From Streptomyces sp. CG 926 (GTDB lineage: Bacteria; Actinomycetota; Actinomycetes; Streptomycetales; Streptomycetaceae), in assembly GCF_003148825.1 (NCBI RefSeq), contig NZ_QGGZ01000007.1, positions 310,001-374,000 of the forward strand: 64,000 bases of DNA, written 5' to 3'. A program made the position numbers and the translations under genes. This document shows positions 17,223 to 25,113 of this stretch, piece after piece; positions within the stretch are counted from its first letter, which is position 1, and the number at the start of each line of letters is the position of its first letter. A model generated the notes under the pieces. The model had not been told where the DNA came from and made no database searches. It saw only the letters and a program-made list of their open reading frames with translations.

Positions 17223-18030
17223 GTTCCCGCTCGCGCGTGGTGTGGGCGAGTCCGGGCGCGGCGACCGGCGGCCCGCCGAGGGGGTCCAGGCGCTCCGGCA
17301 GTCGCAGGTCGACCATCCGGTGCCAGCCGCTGAACCGCTCGTAGGCGTACATCGCGCGGATGCCGGTGGCGAGCGCGGCCGCCTTCGGGGCGGACCAGTG
17401 CAGCAGCCGTCCCATGTGGCTCATGACGGCGAGGCTCACGTCCCGGTAGACGGAGATCTCGGCGAGCGCGCTCTCGCGGAGCACCCGCTGGATGGTGCGG
17501 CCGTATCCGGACCGGGCGAGGCGCAGCAGTTCCTCGTGGCAGTAGGCGAGGTGGTTGTCCTCGTCGTGGCTGATCATGTGGATCGCCTTGCCCACCTCGA
17601 CGTGGTCGCCGAAGTATTTGACGAGCATGTCCATCTGGTCGGCGGCGCGCTGTTCGGTGACGCGGCTGTGCGCGAGGTAGACGACGATGTCCTCCTCGGT
17701 CAGCGCCACCTCCCGGCGCAGCTTCTCGTGCGCGAGGCCGATGCCGCGACGCTCCAGCAGCATCGTGTAGTCGGTCTCGGGGGGTACCGGGACCGCGGGC
17801 AGGCCGCGCTTGCGGAGCAGGGCGTGGAAGATCCGGCCGTGCTTGTCCTCGTCGGCGCCGTGTCGGGTGATCTTGGGTGCGAGGTGGCGCATGCCGTCCG
17901 GCACCAGGGCCGCGATACGGGCGTTCTCCCAGCCGCCCTGGGTCTCCCCGCTGGCGGCGATGGAGCAGAACAGCTGGAAGGAGTCGTCGTTGTCGACGAT
18001 CTCCTGGAACAGGCTGCGGGCAGAGAGCAT
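17200..18030 (-). CDS. Ferritin-like domain protein (possible di-iron)
   Basis: 276 residues, mostly helical. Two DEDxH motifs, GADEDKHGRIFH (about residue 60) and SHDEDNHLAYCHEE (about 155), are placed like di-iron ligands of ferritin-like enzymes. The annotation does not reach substrate level; relatives include tRNA hydroxylase-type and rubrerythrin-like proteins. The ATG at 18030 was chosen; a TTG at 18042 would add four residues and neither has a convincing ribosome site. The 3' end overlaps corA by 23 bases in convergent orientation. Confidence 0.75.
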   Translation of the reverse strand: MLSARSLFQEIVDNDDSFQLFCSIAASGETQGGWENARIAALVPDGMRHLAPKITRHGADEDKHGRIFHALLRKRGLPAVPVPPETDYTMLLERRGIGLAHEKLRREVALTEEDIVVYLAHSRVTEQRAADQMDMLVKYFGDHVEVGKAIHMISHDEDNHLAYCHEELLRLARSGYGRTIQRVLRESALAEISVYRDVSLAVMSHMGRLLHWSAPKAAALATGIRAMYAYERFSGWHRMVDLRLPERLDPLGGPPVAAPGLAHTTRERELRASPGA

Positions 18031-18270
18031 GGAACGAGTCAAACGCCGGGGGGCGGGGCGGGCAACCGATAGGTCGCACTACTCGTCCGAATGAACGAAA
18101 TCGGGGGGTGGGCCGCCGTGCGTAACCCGGTGGGCGTTCCCGGCGTTGTTGGCTGTGTCGGCCGTGGCGGGGAAGACCCCCCGAGCCCCCACCACGGCCG
18201 CAGAAGCGTTCACCTGTGCCGGCGCCACCCGCCCGGCATCCGGGGTCGCCGGATCAGGCGATCGACCCGA

Positions 18271-19320
18271 TCAGGCGAGACCCGCCAGCTCCATGGCCTC
18301 GGTGCCGGCGCGCAGGGCGGCGATCCGCTCGTCCAGGGTGAATCCGGCCGGGGCCAGGGTGAGGGTGGTGACCCCGGCCTCGGCGTAGGCCCGCATCCCG
18401 TCGGCGATCCGGGCGACCGGGCCGAGCAACGTGGTCGAGTCGATCAGCGAGTGCGGGACCGCCTCGGCGGCCCCGTTCTTGTCTCCCGCCAGGTACTTGT
18501 CCTGGATCTCGGCGGCTTCCTTCTCGTAGCCCATGCGCTGGGCCAGCTGGTTGTAGAAGTTCTGCTTCCGGCTGCCCATGCCGCCCACGTACAGGGCGGT
18601 GTAGGGGCGGAACATGTCCGCGAGCGCGTTCACGTCCTCGCCGAGGGCCAGCGGCACGGTCGGGCAGACGTCGAAGCCCTCCATCGTCAGCCCGGCCTTC
18701 TCGCGGCCCGCCCGGATGTGGGTGAGCGCGGTGGCCTCCAGGTGCTCGGCGGCCGGGAAGATCAGCAGCGCGCCGTCGGCGATCTCGCCGGTCTGCTCCA
18801 GGTTCTTCGGCCCGATGGCGGCGATGTAGAGCGGGATGTGCTCGCGCTCGGGGTGGACGGTCAGCTTGAGCGGCTTGCCCGGCCCGCCCGGCAGCGGCAA
18901 GGTCCAGTGCTCGCCGTCGTAGGAGAGCCGCTCCCGGGTCATGGCCTTGCGGACGATCTCCACGTACTCGCGGGTGCGGGCCAGCGGCTTGTCGAACTTG
19001 ACGCCGTACCAGCCCTCGGAGACCTGCGGGCCGGAGACGCCGAGGCCGAGCCGGAAGCGGCCCTTGGTCAGCGAGTCGAGGGTGGCCGCGGTCATGGCGG
19101 TCATCGCGGGCTGGCGGGCCGGGATCTGGAGGATCGCCGAACCCACGTCGATGCGCTCGGTCTGGGCGGCGACCCAGGCGAGCACGGTCGGGGCGTCGGA
19201 GCCGTAGGCCTCGGCGGCCCAGCAGACGTCGTAACCCAGGCGGTCGGCCTCCTGGGCGACGGCGAGGTTGTCGGCGTCCATGCCCGCGCCCCAGTAACCA
19301 AGATTGATGCCGAGCCGCAT
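18271..19320 (-). CDS. LLM-class F420-dependent oxidoreductase
   Basis: 349-residue luciferase-like monooxygenase fold (TIM barrel). MRLGINLGYWGAGM at the start, WAAEAYGSDAPT near residue 35 and LGVSGPQVSEGWYG near 95 are typical of the actinobacterial F420-dependent group. It probably reduces or oxidises a carbonyl or enone substrate that cannot be named. GGGGA lies nine bases before the ATG. A palindrome (19340-19353) sits in the short divergent gap to the aldo/keto reductase and may control one or both genes. Confidence 0.88.
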   Translation of the reverse strand: MRLGINLGYWGAGMDADNLAVAQEADRLGYDVCWAAEAYGSDAPTVLAWVAAQTERIDVGSAILQIPARQPAMTAMTAATLDSLTKGRFRLGLGVSGPQVSEGWYGVKFDKPLARTREYVEIVRKAMTRERLSYDGEHWTLPLPGGPGKPLKLTVHPEREHIPLYIAAIGPKNLEQTGEIADGALLIFPAAEHLEATALTHIRAGREKAGLTMEGFDVCPTVPLALGEDVNALADMFRPYTALYVGGMGSRKQNFYNQLAQRMGYEKEAAEIQDKYLAGDKNGAAEAVPHSLIDSTTLLGPVARIADGMRAYAEAGVTTLTLAPAGFTLDERIAALRAGTEAMELAGLA

Positions 19321-19339
19321 GTATCGTCCCCTTACCGGT

Positions 19340-19353
19340 TTACCGATCAGTAA
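19340..19353. promoter_or_regulatory. Palindrome TTACCGATCAGTAA
   Basis: 14-bp near-perfect palindrome 20 bases upstream of the LLM oxidoreductase ATG, in the gap shared with the divergent aldo/keto reductase. Suits a TetR-type operator; no cognate regulator gene is adjacent. Confidence 0.45.
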
Positions 19354-19420
19354 CGTTGGTGTGCGGGGACTGTAGCGCGCCAAGGTGCTTCGCGTCAGCG
19401 CCCCAGTAGTCTCAGCGCTC

Positions 19421-20404
19421 ATGGAGCAGAGGCATCTCGGCCGCACCGGACTGCGCGTCTCCCGGATCGGCCTCGGCACCCTCACCTGGGGCCGCGACAC
19501 CGGCGAGGAAGCGGCCGCCGAGCAGGTGAAGACGTTCTGGGAGGCGGGCGGCACGCTCGTCGACACCGCCGACGTGTACGGCGGCGGTGAGGCGGAGTAC
19601 CTCCTCGGGCAGTTGGTGGGCGGGCTGGTCCCGCGCCGGGACCTGGTGATCGCGACCAAGGCGGGCAGCGTGCCGGACCCCGACCGCAGGTTCGACGGCT
19701 CGCGCGGGCACCTGCTCACCGCCCTCGACGCCTCGCTGGACCGGCTGGGCACCGACTACGTCGACCTGTGGCAGGTGCACGCCTTCGACCCCGCGACCCC
19801 GCTGGAGGAGACCCTGCAGGCGCTGGACCTGGCGGTGAGCAGCGGCCGGGCCCGGTACGCGGGACTGGCGGGCTTCTGCGGCTGGCAGCTGGCGAAGGCG
19901 GCGACCTGGCAGCTCGCGGCTCCCGGGGTGCGGACCCGGATCGCCTCGACGCAGATGGAGTACTCCCTGCTCCAGCGCGGGGTGGAGCGCGAGGTGCTGC
20001 CGGCCTCGCTGGATCTCGGGATCGGCCTGCTGCCGTCCTCCCCGCTGGGCCGCGGGGTGCTGACGGGCAAGTACCGGGACGGCACCCCGGCCGACTCCCG
20101 GGGCGCCTCGGAGTCGCTGGCCGCCTTGGTGGACCCGTACCTCGACGAGGCCGCGGGGCGGATCGTGGACGCGGTGGTGACGGCGGCCCAAGGGCTGGCC
20201 GTGACCCCGCTCCAGGTGGCCCTGGCGTGGATCCGGGACCGGCCGGGGGTGGTGGCGCCGATCGTCGGCGCGCGGACGGCCGCGCAGCTCGCGGCGGCGC
20301 TGTCGGTGGAGGCCCTTAGTCTTCCGGAGGAGATCTGCCGGGCGCTGGACGATGTTTCGGTTCCGGTGCACCGCTACCCCGATCAGGACTGGAGCACGCT
20401 GTGA
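19421..20404 (+). CDS. Aldo/keto reductase
   Basis: 327-residue NADPH-dependent (alpha/beta)8 reductase. The catalytic tetrad is visible as Asp and Tyr in DTADVYGGG (about 46-50), Lys in IATKAG (about 79) and His in WQVHAFD (about 119). The substrate is unknown. The stop codon overlaps the GTG of the RecD-like gene (20401-20404), so both are co-transcribed and coupled, although no functional link is obvious. Confidence 0.92.
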   Translation: MEQRHLGRTGLRVSRIGLGTLTWGRDTGEEAAAEQVKTFWEAGGTLVDTADVYGGGEAEYLLGQLVGGLVPRRDLVIATKAGSVPDPDRRFDGSRGHLLTALDASLDRLGTDYVDLWQVHAFDPATPLEETLQALDLAVSSGRARYAGLAGFCGWQLAKAATWQLAAPGVRTRIASTQMEYSLLQRGVEREVLPASLDLGIGLLPSSPLGRGVLTGKYRDGTPADSRGASESLAALVDPYLDEAAGRIVDAVVTAAQGLAVTPLQVALAWIRDRPGVVAPIVGARTAAQLAAALSVEALSLPEEICRALDDVSVPVHRYPDQDWSTL

Positions 20405-22746
20405 GTACGGACCCTCAGGCCGAAACCGCTGCCGCGGAGAACCCGGCCACCCCGGAGGCCGAGCCGTCCGCAGCCGCCGAAGCGGAAGCGGAGCAGGCCA
20501 CGGACGCGGTACCCGCCGAGGGCGAAGCCACGGGGCCGGCGGCGGAGCCGATCGACGAAGCCACCGAGGACAAGGACGGTCCGGGCTCGGCCGAAGGCGA
20601 GGCCGGCGCGGTGCACGACATGGCCACCGAGGACGAGAACGGTCCCGGCCCCGCCGAAGGCGAGGACGGAGCGGACGCCGAGGCCGCCGAAGGCGAAGCG
20701 GGCGCGGATGCCGAGGCCGCCGGATCCGCCGGGCCCGCCGCAGGCGAAGCGGCGGCTCCCGCCCTCAGCGAGGCGCAAGCCGAACTGGCCGCCCAGAAGA
20801 TCGAGCGGGAGCGGATCGCCCGGCGCAAGGCCGAGCGGGAGGCGCCGGTCGAGGCAGGGGCGAAGCTCAGCGGGAAGGCCGCCGACCTGCTGGCCGCCGT
20901 ACGGGCCGTGGAGGGCGGCGCGAAGCCCCCCACCGTGTACTTCGACGAGGCTCCGGCCGCCCCCCGCAAGGCGCCGGCCGCGCCCCCGGCCCCGCGCCCC
21001 GCCGCCCCGGCCGCGGTGGCCACCCCCGCGCCCTCCGCCGACACCGTCGAGGGCGTACGGGCCGTGCTGGCCCGCGGTGGCGCCCCCGAGGCGCTGGCCG
21101 GCCAGGCCGCCGCGGCCCTGGGCGAGGACGCCGCCGGGCAGCTCACCGAGAACCCGTGGCGGCTCCTGTCGCTGCCGGCCGTACGTCCGACCCAGGCCGA
21201 CGGCTTCGCCCGGGCGCTGCTGGGCGCCGAGGCGGGTCCCGGGGACGAGCGCCGCACCACGGTCCTGGTGGGCTGGCTGCTGGCCCAGGCCGGGCTGAAG
21301 GGGCACACCGCGCTGGAGGCTCCGGTGCTGGAGAAGGCGCTGGCCCAGTACGGCGTACCGGATCCGGCCGAAGCGCTGGAACTGGCCATCGCCGAAGGCT
21401 CGGTGCTGATCTTCCACGAGCCGCTCGGACCGCCGGTCGCCGGAACCGCCGCGGCCGAGGACGCCGACGACACCGAAGACACCGAGCAGCCCGTCAGGGT
21501 GCTGGTGGGCCTGGAGGGCGCCGCCATGGCCGAGGAGAGCCTGGCCGACGGCCTGGCCCGGCTGGCCGCCGGCACCTTCGACGCGTCCGAGGACTGGGAG
21601 CGGGCCGCCGGGTCCGCGCCGAGCCCCTCCGCCGCCGAACTGATCCGCGCGGTCGCGGGCCACGGCCTGGTCACCCACACCGGCGGCGAGGCCGCCCGCG
21701 CGGAACCGGTGGCCCTGGCCAACGCGGCCCGGGAGTCGGGCCTGCGGGTCTGCGTGGCCGCGCACGCCCCCGGCGGCGGCCCGGACCGGGTGACGGTGGC
21801 GGGGCTGCTGTCCGGGGCCGAGGGGCCCGGGCGGGATGCGGACGGCCAGTTCGCGCTGGACCTGTTGGTGGTGCTGGACGCCCCGCAGCTGGACGTGGAG
21901 ACCGCGGCCGCGCTGGTGGAGTCCGTGCCGGACGGGGCCCGGCTGGTGCTCTCCGGGGACCCCGGTGTGCTCGGGTCCGCCGGGGCCGGGCGGGTGTTCG
22001 CCGATGTACTGGCGGCCCGTACCTGCCCGCAGCTGGTCTCCCGTACCCCGGACCCGGGCCCTCTCGGCGAACTCGTCTCCGGGGTCGGCATCGGGGAGCT
22101 GAACCAGGTCGACGCCCCCGGCAAGGAGGTCGTGATCGTCCCGGTGAAGGACGCCGGGGAGGCCGTGCACCGGGCCGTGCAGCTGGTGGCGGAGTCGGTG
22201 CCGCGGGCCTTCGGCATCCCGGCGGACAGCGTGCAGGTGATCACCCCGGGCCACGGCGGCTCGGCGGGCACCCGGGCGCTGAACGCCGCGCTGAAGGAGC
22301 GGCTGAACCCCGGTCCGGGCCGCTTCGGCGGCTTCGACGCCGGTGACCGGGTCGTGCACGTGCCCTCCGCCGGCCGCGCGCTGGCGGCCCGGGTGGTGTC
22401 GGCCGACGCCGAGGGACTGCACCTGGACCGGGAGGGCGTGCGGATCGTCGTGCCGAAGGAGCTCGTCGAGTCCCAGGTACGGCACGGCTGGGCGGTCACG
22501 GCACACCAGGCCGTGGGCACGCGCTGGCCGGCGGTGGTCGTCGTACTGCCGGGTGACGCGGCGCAGGCGTTGTCGCGGGACTGGGTCTACACGGCGTTCG
22601 GGCGGGGCGAACGGCACCTGTCCGTGGTGCACGGGGTCGACCAGGCACTGCCGCAGGCGGTGGCCGAGGTGCCCGCGAAGCCGCGTACGACGCGACTGAC
22701 GGGCCTGCTGACGGCCCTCGCGACGGCGGGCGCGCAGCAGCGGTGA
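20401..22746 (+). CDS. RecD-like helicase-fold protein without a visible Walker A motif
   Basis: 781 residues. Residues 1-125 are an acidic Ala/Glu-rich low-complexity region, followed by a Lys/Arg-rich coiled segment. About 210-340 resembles the helix-hairpin-helix part of RecD2 (GQLTENPWRLLSLP). The rest tracks the RecD helicase core: LVVLDAPQLD at the motif II position, RLVLSGDPGVLGSAGAGRVF at motif III, and GWAVTAHQAVGTRWPAVVVV (normally TIHKSQG) at motif V. At the expected Walker A site the text reads THTGGEAARAEPVAL instead of GGPGTGKT, so ATP hydrolysis is doubtful. It may be a structural or regulatory paralogue. The start overlaps the upstream reductase stop. Confidence 0.8.
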   Translation: MSTDPQAETAAAENPATPEAEPSAAAEAEAEQATDAVPAEGEATGPAAEPIDEATEDKDGPGSAEGEAGAVHDMATEDENGPGPAEGEDGADAEAAEGEAGADAEAAGSAGPAAGEAAAPALSEAQAELAAQKIERERIARRKAEREAPVEAGAKLSGKAADLLAAVRAVEGGAKPPTVYFDEAPAAPRKAPAAPPAPRPAAPAAVATPAPSADTVEGVRAVLARGGAPEALAGQAAAALGEDAAGQLTENPWRLLSLPAVRPTQADGFARALLGAEAGPGDERRTTVLVGWLLAQAGLKGHTALEAPVLEKALAQYGVPDPAEALELAIAEGSVLIFHEPLGPPVAGTAAAEDADDTEDTEQPVRVLVGLEGAAMAEESLADGLARLAAGTFDASEDWERAAGSAPSPSAAELIRAVAGHGLVTHTGGEAARAEPVALANAARESGLRVCVAAHAPGGGPDRVTVAGLLSGAEGPGRDADGQFALDLLVVLDAPQLDVETAAALVESVPDGARLVLSGDPGVLGSAGAGRVFADVLAARTCPQLVSRTPDPGPLGELVSGVGIGELNQVDAPGKEVVIVPVKDAGEAVHRAVQLVAESVPRAFGIPADSVQVITPGHGGSAGTRALNAALKERLNPGPGRFGGFDAGDRVVHVPSAGRALAARVVSADAEGLHLDREGVRIVVPKELVESQVRHGWAVTAHQAVGTRWPAVVVVLPGDAAQALSRDWVYTAFGRGERHLSVVHGVDQALPQAVAEVPAKPRTTRLTGLLTALATAGAQQR

Positions 22747-22751
22747 ACCGG

Positions 22752-22785
22752 CCGTGGCCCCCGTCCGGAAGGGCGGGGGCCACGG
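22752..22785. terminator. Terminator between RecD-like gene and acidic protein gene
   Basis: Stem of 15 pairs (12 unbroken outer pairs, 22752-22763 with 22774-22785, plus inner pairs) closing on GGAA, between converging genes. Confidence 0.82.
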
Positions 22786-22819
22786 AGTCCGGGACCTGCG
22801 GGGTCGGAGTCGGGCCGGG

Positions 22820-23470
22820 TCAGGCCGGGGTCAGCCCCGGCTCGGCGGCCTCGTCCTCGTCGAACTCGTCGGTCTCCTCGTCGAAGACGGAGCTGACGTC
22901 GAAGCGGTGCAGCACGTCCTGCGGATCGATGTGCGCGAAGGGCGAGCCCAGCCACTCCCCCGGTTCCGGTACCTCCTCGGAGGCCGCGATCCAGAGCGTG
23001 GAGTCCCCCTCCTCCAGCCCGAAGTCCTTGTAGCGGGAGGCGATCTCGTCGGGCTCGTACTCCCCGAAGAGGACGCCCAGCGCGTCGGCGCTGCCGCCGT
23101 CCTGGACGAACTCGGCGTCCCGGTCGTGTGCGGCGACCCGCTCGGCCTGGGCGATCAGCCGGGCCGGTTCGACCACGGCGTAGTCGCGGCGGATGAGCAC
23201 GCTGAAGGCGGCGGGCTCGGCGGGCCCGGTGTACGGGACGCCGTCCTCGGGCGTGGGGATCTCGAAGGGGGTGACCTCGTCGTAGCGGTCGTAGAGGAGT
23301 TCGTCGTACACCTCGGCCGCGGCGGCGAGTTCGTTGAACGCGGCGTAGACGTCCGGATCCTCGTCCCCGATCCTGCGCTCGACCGCGGCGAGGTGACGGT
23401 CGAGCGCGGCCTTGACCGCCTCGGCGGCGGCGCGTACCTCGGCAACAGTGGGCAGATCGGCATCAGACAT
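22820..23470 (-). CDS. Conserved acidic protein of unknown function
   Basis: 216 residues, strongly acidic, no signal peptide or membrane segment. The N-terminal about 50 residues look helical (VRAAAEAVKAALDRHLAAVE), the centre has LIRRDYAVVEPARLIAQAE, and the C-terminus is a Glu/Asp-rich tail. I recognise it only as a Streptomyces-type conserved hypothetical. The ATG at 23470 is 47 bases from the divergent DUF5703 start, so they share a promoter region. Confidence 0.75.
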   Translation of the reverse strand: MSDADLPTVAEVRAAAEAVKAALDRHLAAVERRIGDEDPDVYAAFNELAAAAEVYDELLYDRYDEVTPFEIPTPEDGVPYTGPAEPAAFSVLIRRDYAVVEPARLIAQAERVAAHDRDAEFVQDGGSADALGVLFGEYEPDEIASRYKDFGLEEGDSTLWIAASEEVPEPGEWLGSPFAHIDPQDVLHRFDVSSVFDEETDEFDEDEAAEPGLTPA

Positions 23471-23517
23471 AGAGCAGACGCTATCCGTAGCAGGGCTCTG
23501 CCCGCACAATAGATGCG

Positions 23518-23706
23518 ATGCCGGAATACGAATTTGTCGACGTGTACGTGCCCCGCGGTGTTCCTCGCAAGGAGGCGACCCGCCTGCTGACCGACCATGC
23601 CGAGTACGGGAACTGGGAACTCGACCGGCTGAGCCTGTACCGGGACGGCAGTCGTCGTGTGCGACTGCGCCGCCGGATCATCCGTCAGGTCCGAGCGACC
23701 TGGTGA
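23518..23706 (+). CDS. DUF5703 family small protein
   Basis: 62 residues, basic C-terminal half (RRVRLRRRIIRQVRATW) and amphipathic N-terminus (MPEYEFVDVYVPRGV). Short proteins of this type are strongly conserved in Streptomyces, often next to chaplin genes as here. The Arg-rich tail suggests nucleic-acid or membrane binding, but this is a guess. The stop codon lies inside a terminator hairpin shared with the converging chaplin gene. Confidence 0.82.
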   Translation: MPEYEFVDVYVPRGVPRKEATRLLTDHAEYGNWELDRLSLYRDGSRRVRLRRRIIRQVRATW

Positions 23707-23734
23707 CGCGGGCCCCGGGGGCGGGGCCCGCGTC
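23705..23734. terminator. Bidirectional terminator between DUF5703 gene and long chaplin
   Basis: 12-bp perfect stem (23705-23716 with 23723-23734), 6-base loop, overlapping the DUF5703 stop codon and ending 11 bases from the chaplin stop. Confidence 0.82.
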
Positions 23735-23745
23735 GTGAACATCCG

Positions 23746-24588
23746 TCAGGCGGCGTTGCGGGCCCGCCGGTAGAGCACCGAGCCGGCGAGCAGCAGGCCG
23801 CCCGCGAGCGGCAGCCCGGCAGTGAGGACGTCACCGGAGCCGGTGGCGGCGAGCCCGCCGGCCTGCCCCGGGGTGTTCCCGGTCCCGGGACCGGGGTGCG
23901 TGACCGGGGTGCCGGAACCGCTGCCGGGGTTGGTCGGCGTACCCGGGTTGCCGGGGGTACCAGGACCGCCGGGGTTACCGGGCGTACCCGGACCACCAGG
24001 GTTGCCCGGGGTACCGGGACCGCCGGGGTTGCCGGGGCCGCCAGGGTTGCCGGGGGTACCGGGACCACCGGGGTTGCCCGGGGTACCGGGACCGCCGGGG
24101 TTGCCGGGGTTGCCGGGCGTACCGGGACCACCAGGGTTGCCGGGCGTACCCGGACCACCGGGGTTGCCCGGCGTACCGGGACCGCCGGGGTTGCCCGGAC
24201 CGCCAGGATTACCGGGCGTACCCGGACCGCCGGGGTTGCCCGGACCACCGGGGTTGCCCGGGTGGTCGTCGCACGGTTCGTCGTCGCCCGGGTGCTCCGG
24301 CTGCGTGGGCTTCGGAGGCTTCGGCTTCGCGTGGCCCGATCCGTTCGCGCAGTGGTTCCCGAAGGCCGGGTTGAGGAGTCCCACCACGGAGATCGTGTTC
24401 CCGCAGGCGTTCACCGGTGCGTCCACGGGCACCTGCAGGTTGTTCCCGGACAGCAGGCCCGGAGAGTTCGTGGCGTGCCCCGAGGCGCCGGAGTCCGCGT
24501 GTGCGTAGCCCCCGCCCATCGCGAGGACACCCCCCGCGGCCGCCATGGTGATCAGGGTCTTCCTGGTGACCTGTGCCGGTCGTCGCAT
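23746..24588 (-). CDS. chpC: Sortase-anchored long chaplin with collagen-like repeat
   Basis: 280 residues. Signal peptide 1-32 (cut near AHADS); one chaplin domain, about 33-83, with two cysteines (NACGNT and NHCANG); Lys/Pro linker; then about 105 residues of Gly-x-y repeats built from PGNPGGPGT units; Ser/Thr/Pro spacer; LAATG sortase motif at about 246, a hydrophobic segment and a YRRAR tail for cell-wall anchoring. Chaplins coat aerial hyphae with amyloid-like films. S. coelicolor long chaplins have two chaplin domains, so here a collagen-like stalk appears in place of the second. Next to chpH as in S. coelicolor. A ggccgtcg/cgacggcc hairpin lies in its upstream region. Confidence 0.88.
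   Translation of the reverse strand: MRRPAQVTRKTLITMAAAGGVLAMGGGYAHADSGASGHATNSPGLLSGNNLQVPVDAPVNACGNTISVVGLLNPAFGNHCANGSGHAKPKPPKPTQPEHPGDDEPCDDHPGNPGGPGNPGGPGTPGNPGGPGNPGGPGTPGNPGGPGTPGNPGGPGTPGNPGNPGGPGTPGNPGGPGTPGNPGGPGNPGGPGTPGNPGGPGTPGNPGGPGTPGNPGTPTNPGSGSGTPVTHPGPGTGNTPGQAGGLAATGSGDVLTAGLPLAGGLLLAGSVLYRRARNAA
23937..24262 (-). repeat. In-frame collagen-like tandem repeat in the long chaplin
   Basis: About 320 bases of imperfect 9-bp units (grouped as 18- and 27-bp blocks) encoding Pro-Gly-Asn/Thr and Pro-Gly-Gly triplets. Unit lengths are multiples of three, so expansions and contractions keep the frame. Likely length-variable between strains. Confidence 0.9.
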
Positions 24589-24617
24589 CTGTACTCGTCC
24601 CCTGGTGTGTGCGTTTC

Positions 24618-24636
24618 GGCCGTCGTTTCGACGGCC
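24618..24636 (-). promoter_or_regulatory. Perfect hairpin upstream of the long chaplin
   Basis: GGCCGTCG-TTT-CGACGGCC, 8-bp arms, about 30 bases upstream of the chpC ATG. Either a 5' UTR hairpin or an operator. Confidence 0.5.
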
Positions 24637-24701
24637 CGGCCGTCCTGGCTCCCCCGCCTGGTACGCCGGAAGTGAGAGAAATCCGGGCCGAAAAGCCCGG
24701 T

Positions 24702-24733
24702 GGCCCCGGAGCGCTGGGATGCGCTCCGGGGCC
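24702..24733 (-). terminator. Terminator of the short chaplin gene
   Basis: 13-bp perfect stem (24702-24714 with 24721-24733) and 6-base loop, 16 bases past the chpH stop. A second small CCGGGC/GCCCGG hairpin follows at 24683-24700. Confidence 0.8.
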
Positions 24734-24749
24734 GAAGACTTCAGACGCG

Positions 24750-24983
24750 TCAGGCGTTGACGCAGGTGTTGCCGAAGGCCGGGTTCAGCAGGCCGATCAC
24801 GGAGACCGTGTTGCCGCAGACGTTCACGGGAACGTGGACGGGAACCTGGAGCACGTTGCCGGACAGGACACCGGGCGAACCGATGGCCGCACCCTGCGCA
24901 CCGGCGTCGGCGGCAGCCAGACCCGCACCCGCGAGAACCAGGCCACCCGTGGCAGCCGCAGCGGCTACAACCTTCTTGATCAT
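24750..24983 (-). CDS. chpH: Short chaplin ChpH
   Basis: 77 residues: signal peptide 1-26 and one chaplin domain with LSGNVLQVPVHVPVNVCG and GLLNPAFGNTCVNA, including the two cysteines that form the intramolecular disulfide. Secreted short chaplins self-assemble into surface films that let aerial hyphae break the air-water interface. A strong AGGAGG lies six bases before the ATG. Upstream is a BldN-like promoter and a 5' UTR hairpin, so expression in aerial development is likely. Confidence 0.93.
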   Translation of the reverse strand: MIKKVVAAAAATGGLVLAGAGLAAADAGAQGAAIGSPGVLSGNVLQVPVHVPVNVCGNTVSVIGLLNPAFGNTCVNA

Positions 24984-25002
24984 TGTTCCTCCTAGTAGGC
25001 AA

Positions 25003-25027
25003 TTGCGGTCCCAGCCGCGGACCGCAA
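25003..25027 (-). promoter_or_regulatory. 5' UTR inverted repeat of chpH
   Basis: TTGCGGTCC (25003-25011) and GGACCGCAA (25019-25027), exact 9-bp arms with a 7-base centre, lying between the proposed transcription start and the ribosome site. Could stabilise the abundant mRNA or bind a regulator. Confidence 0.6.
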
Positions 25028-25032
25028 CACCT

Positions 25033-25060
25033 GTAACGAGGAGGGATCACCGGGGCTACG
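25033..25060 (-). promoter_or_regulatory. BldN-type promoter of chpH
   Basis: Minus-strand CGTAGC (25060-25055), 16 bases, then CGTTAC (25038-25033). From memory, the developmental sigma factor BldN recognises CGTAAC and CGTT-type elements about 16 apart and controls chaplin genes. Predicted start of transcription is near 25027. Confidence 0.65.
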
Positions 25061-25113
25061 AGCGTATGAGTGCATTCACTCTTCTCAGTGGAATGCGCAC
25101 ACCTTCTCGAATC

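Noticed and set aside
20383..22632. Minus-strand open frames of 701-749 codons opposite the RecD-like gene
   Set aside because: Low-complexity Ser/Pro/Ala or Gly-rich products; the plus strand holds clear helicase-like motifs and overlaps its upstream gene as an operon member.
23937..24262. CRISPR array or mobile element in the repeat tract
   Set aside because: The repeat is in frame inside the chaplin gene and encodes Gly-x-y triplets.
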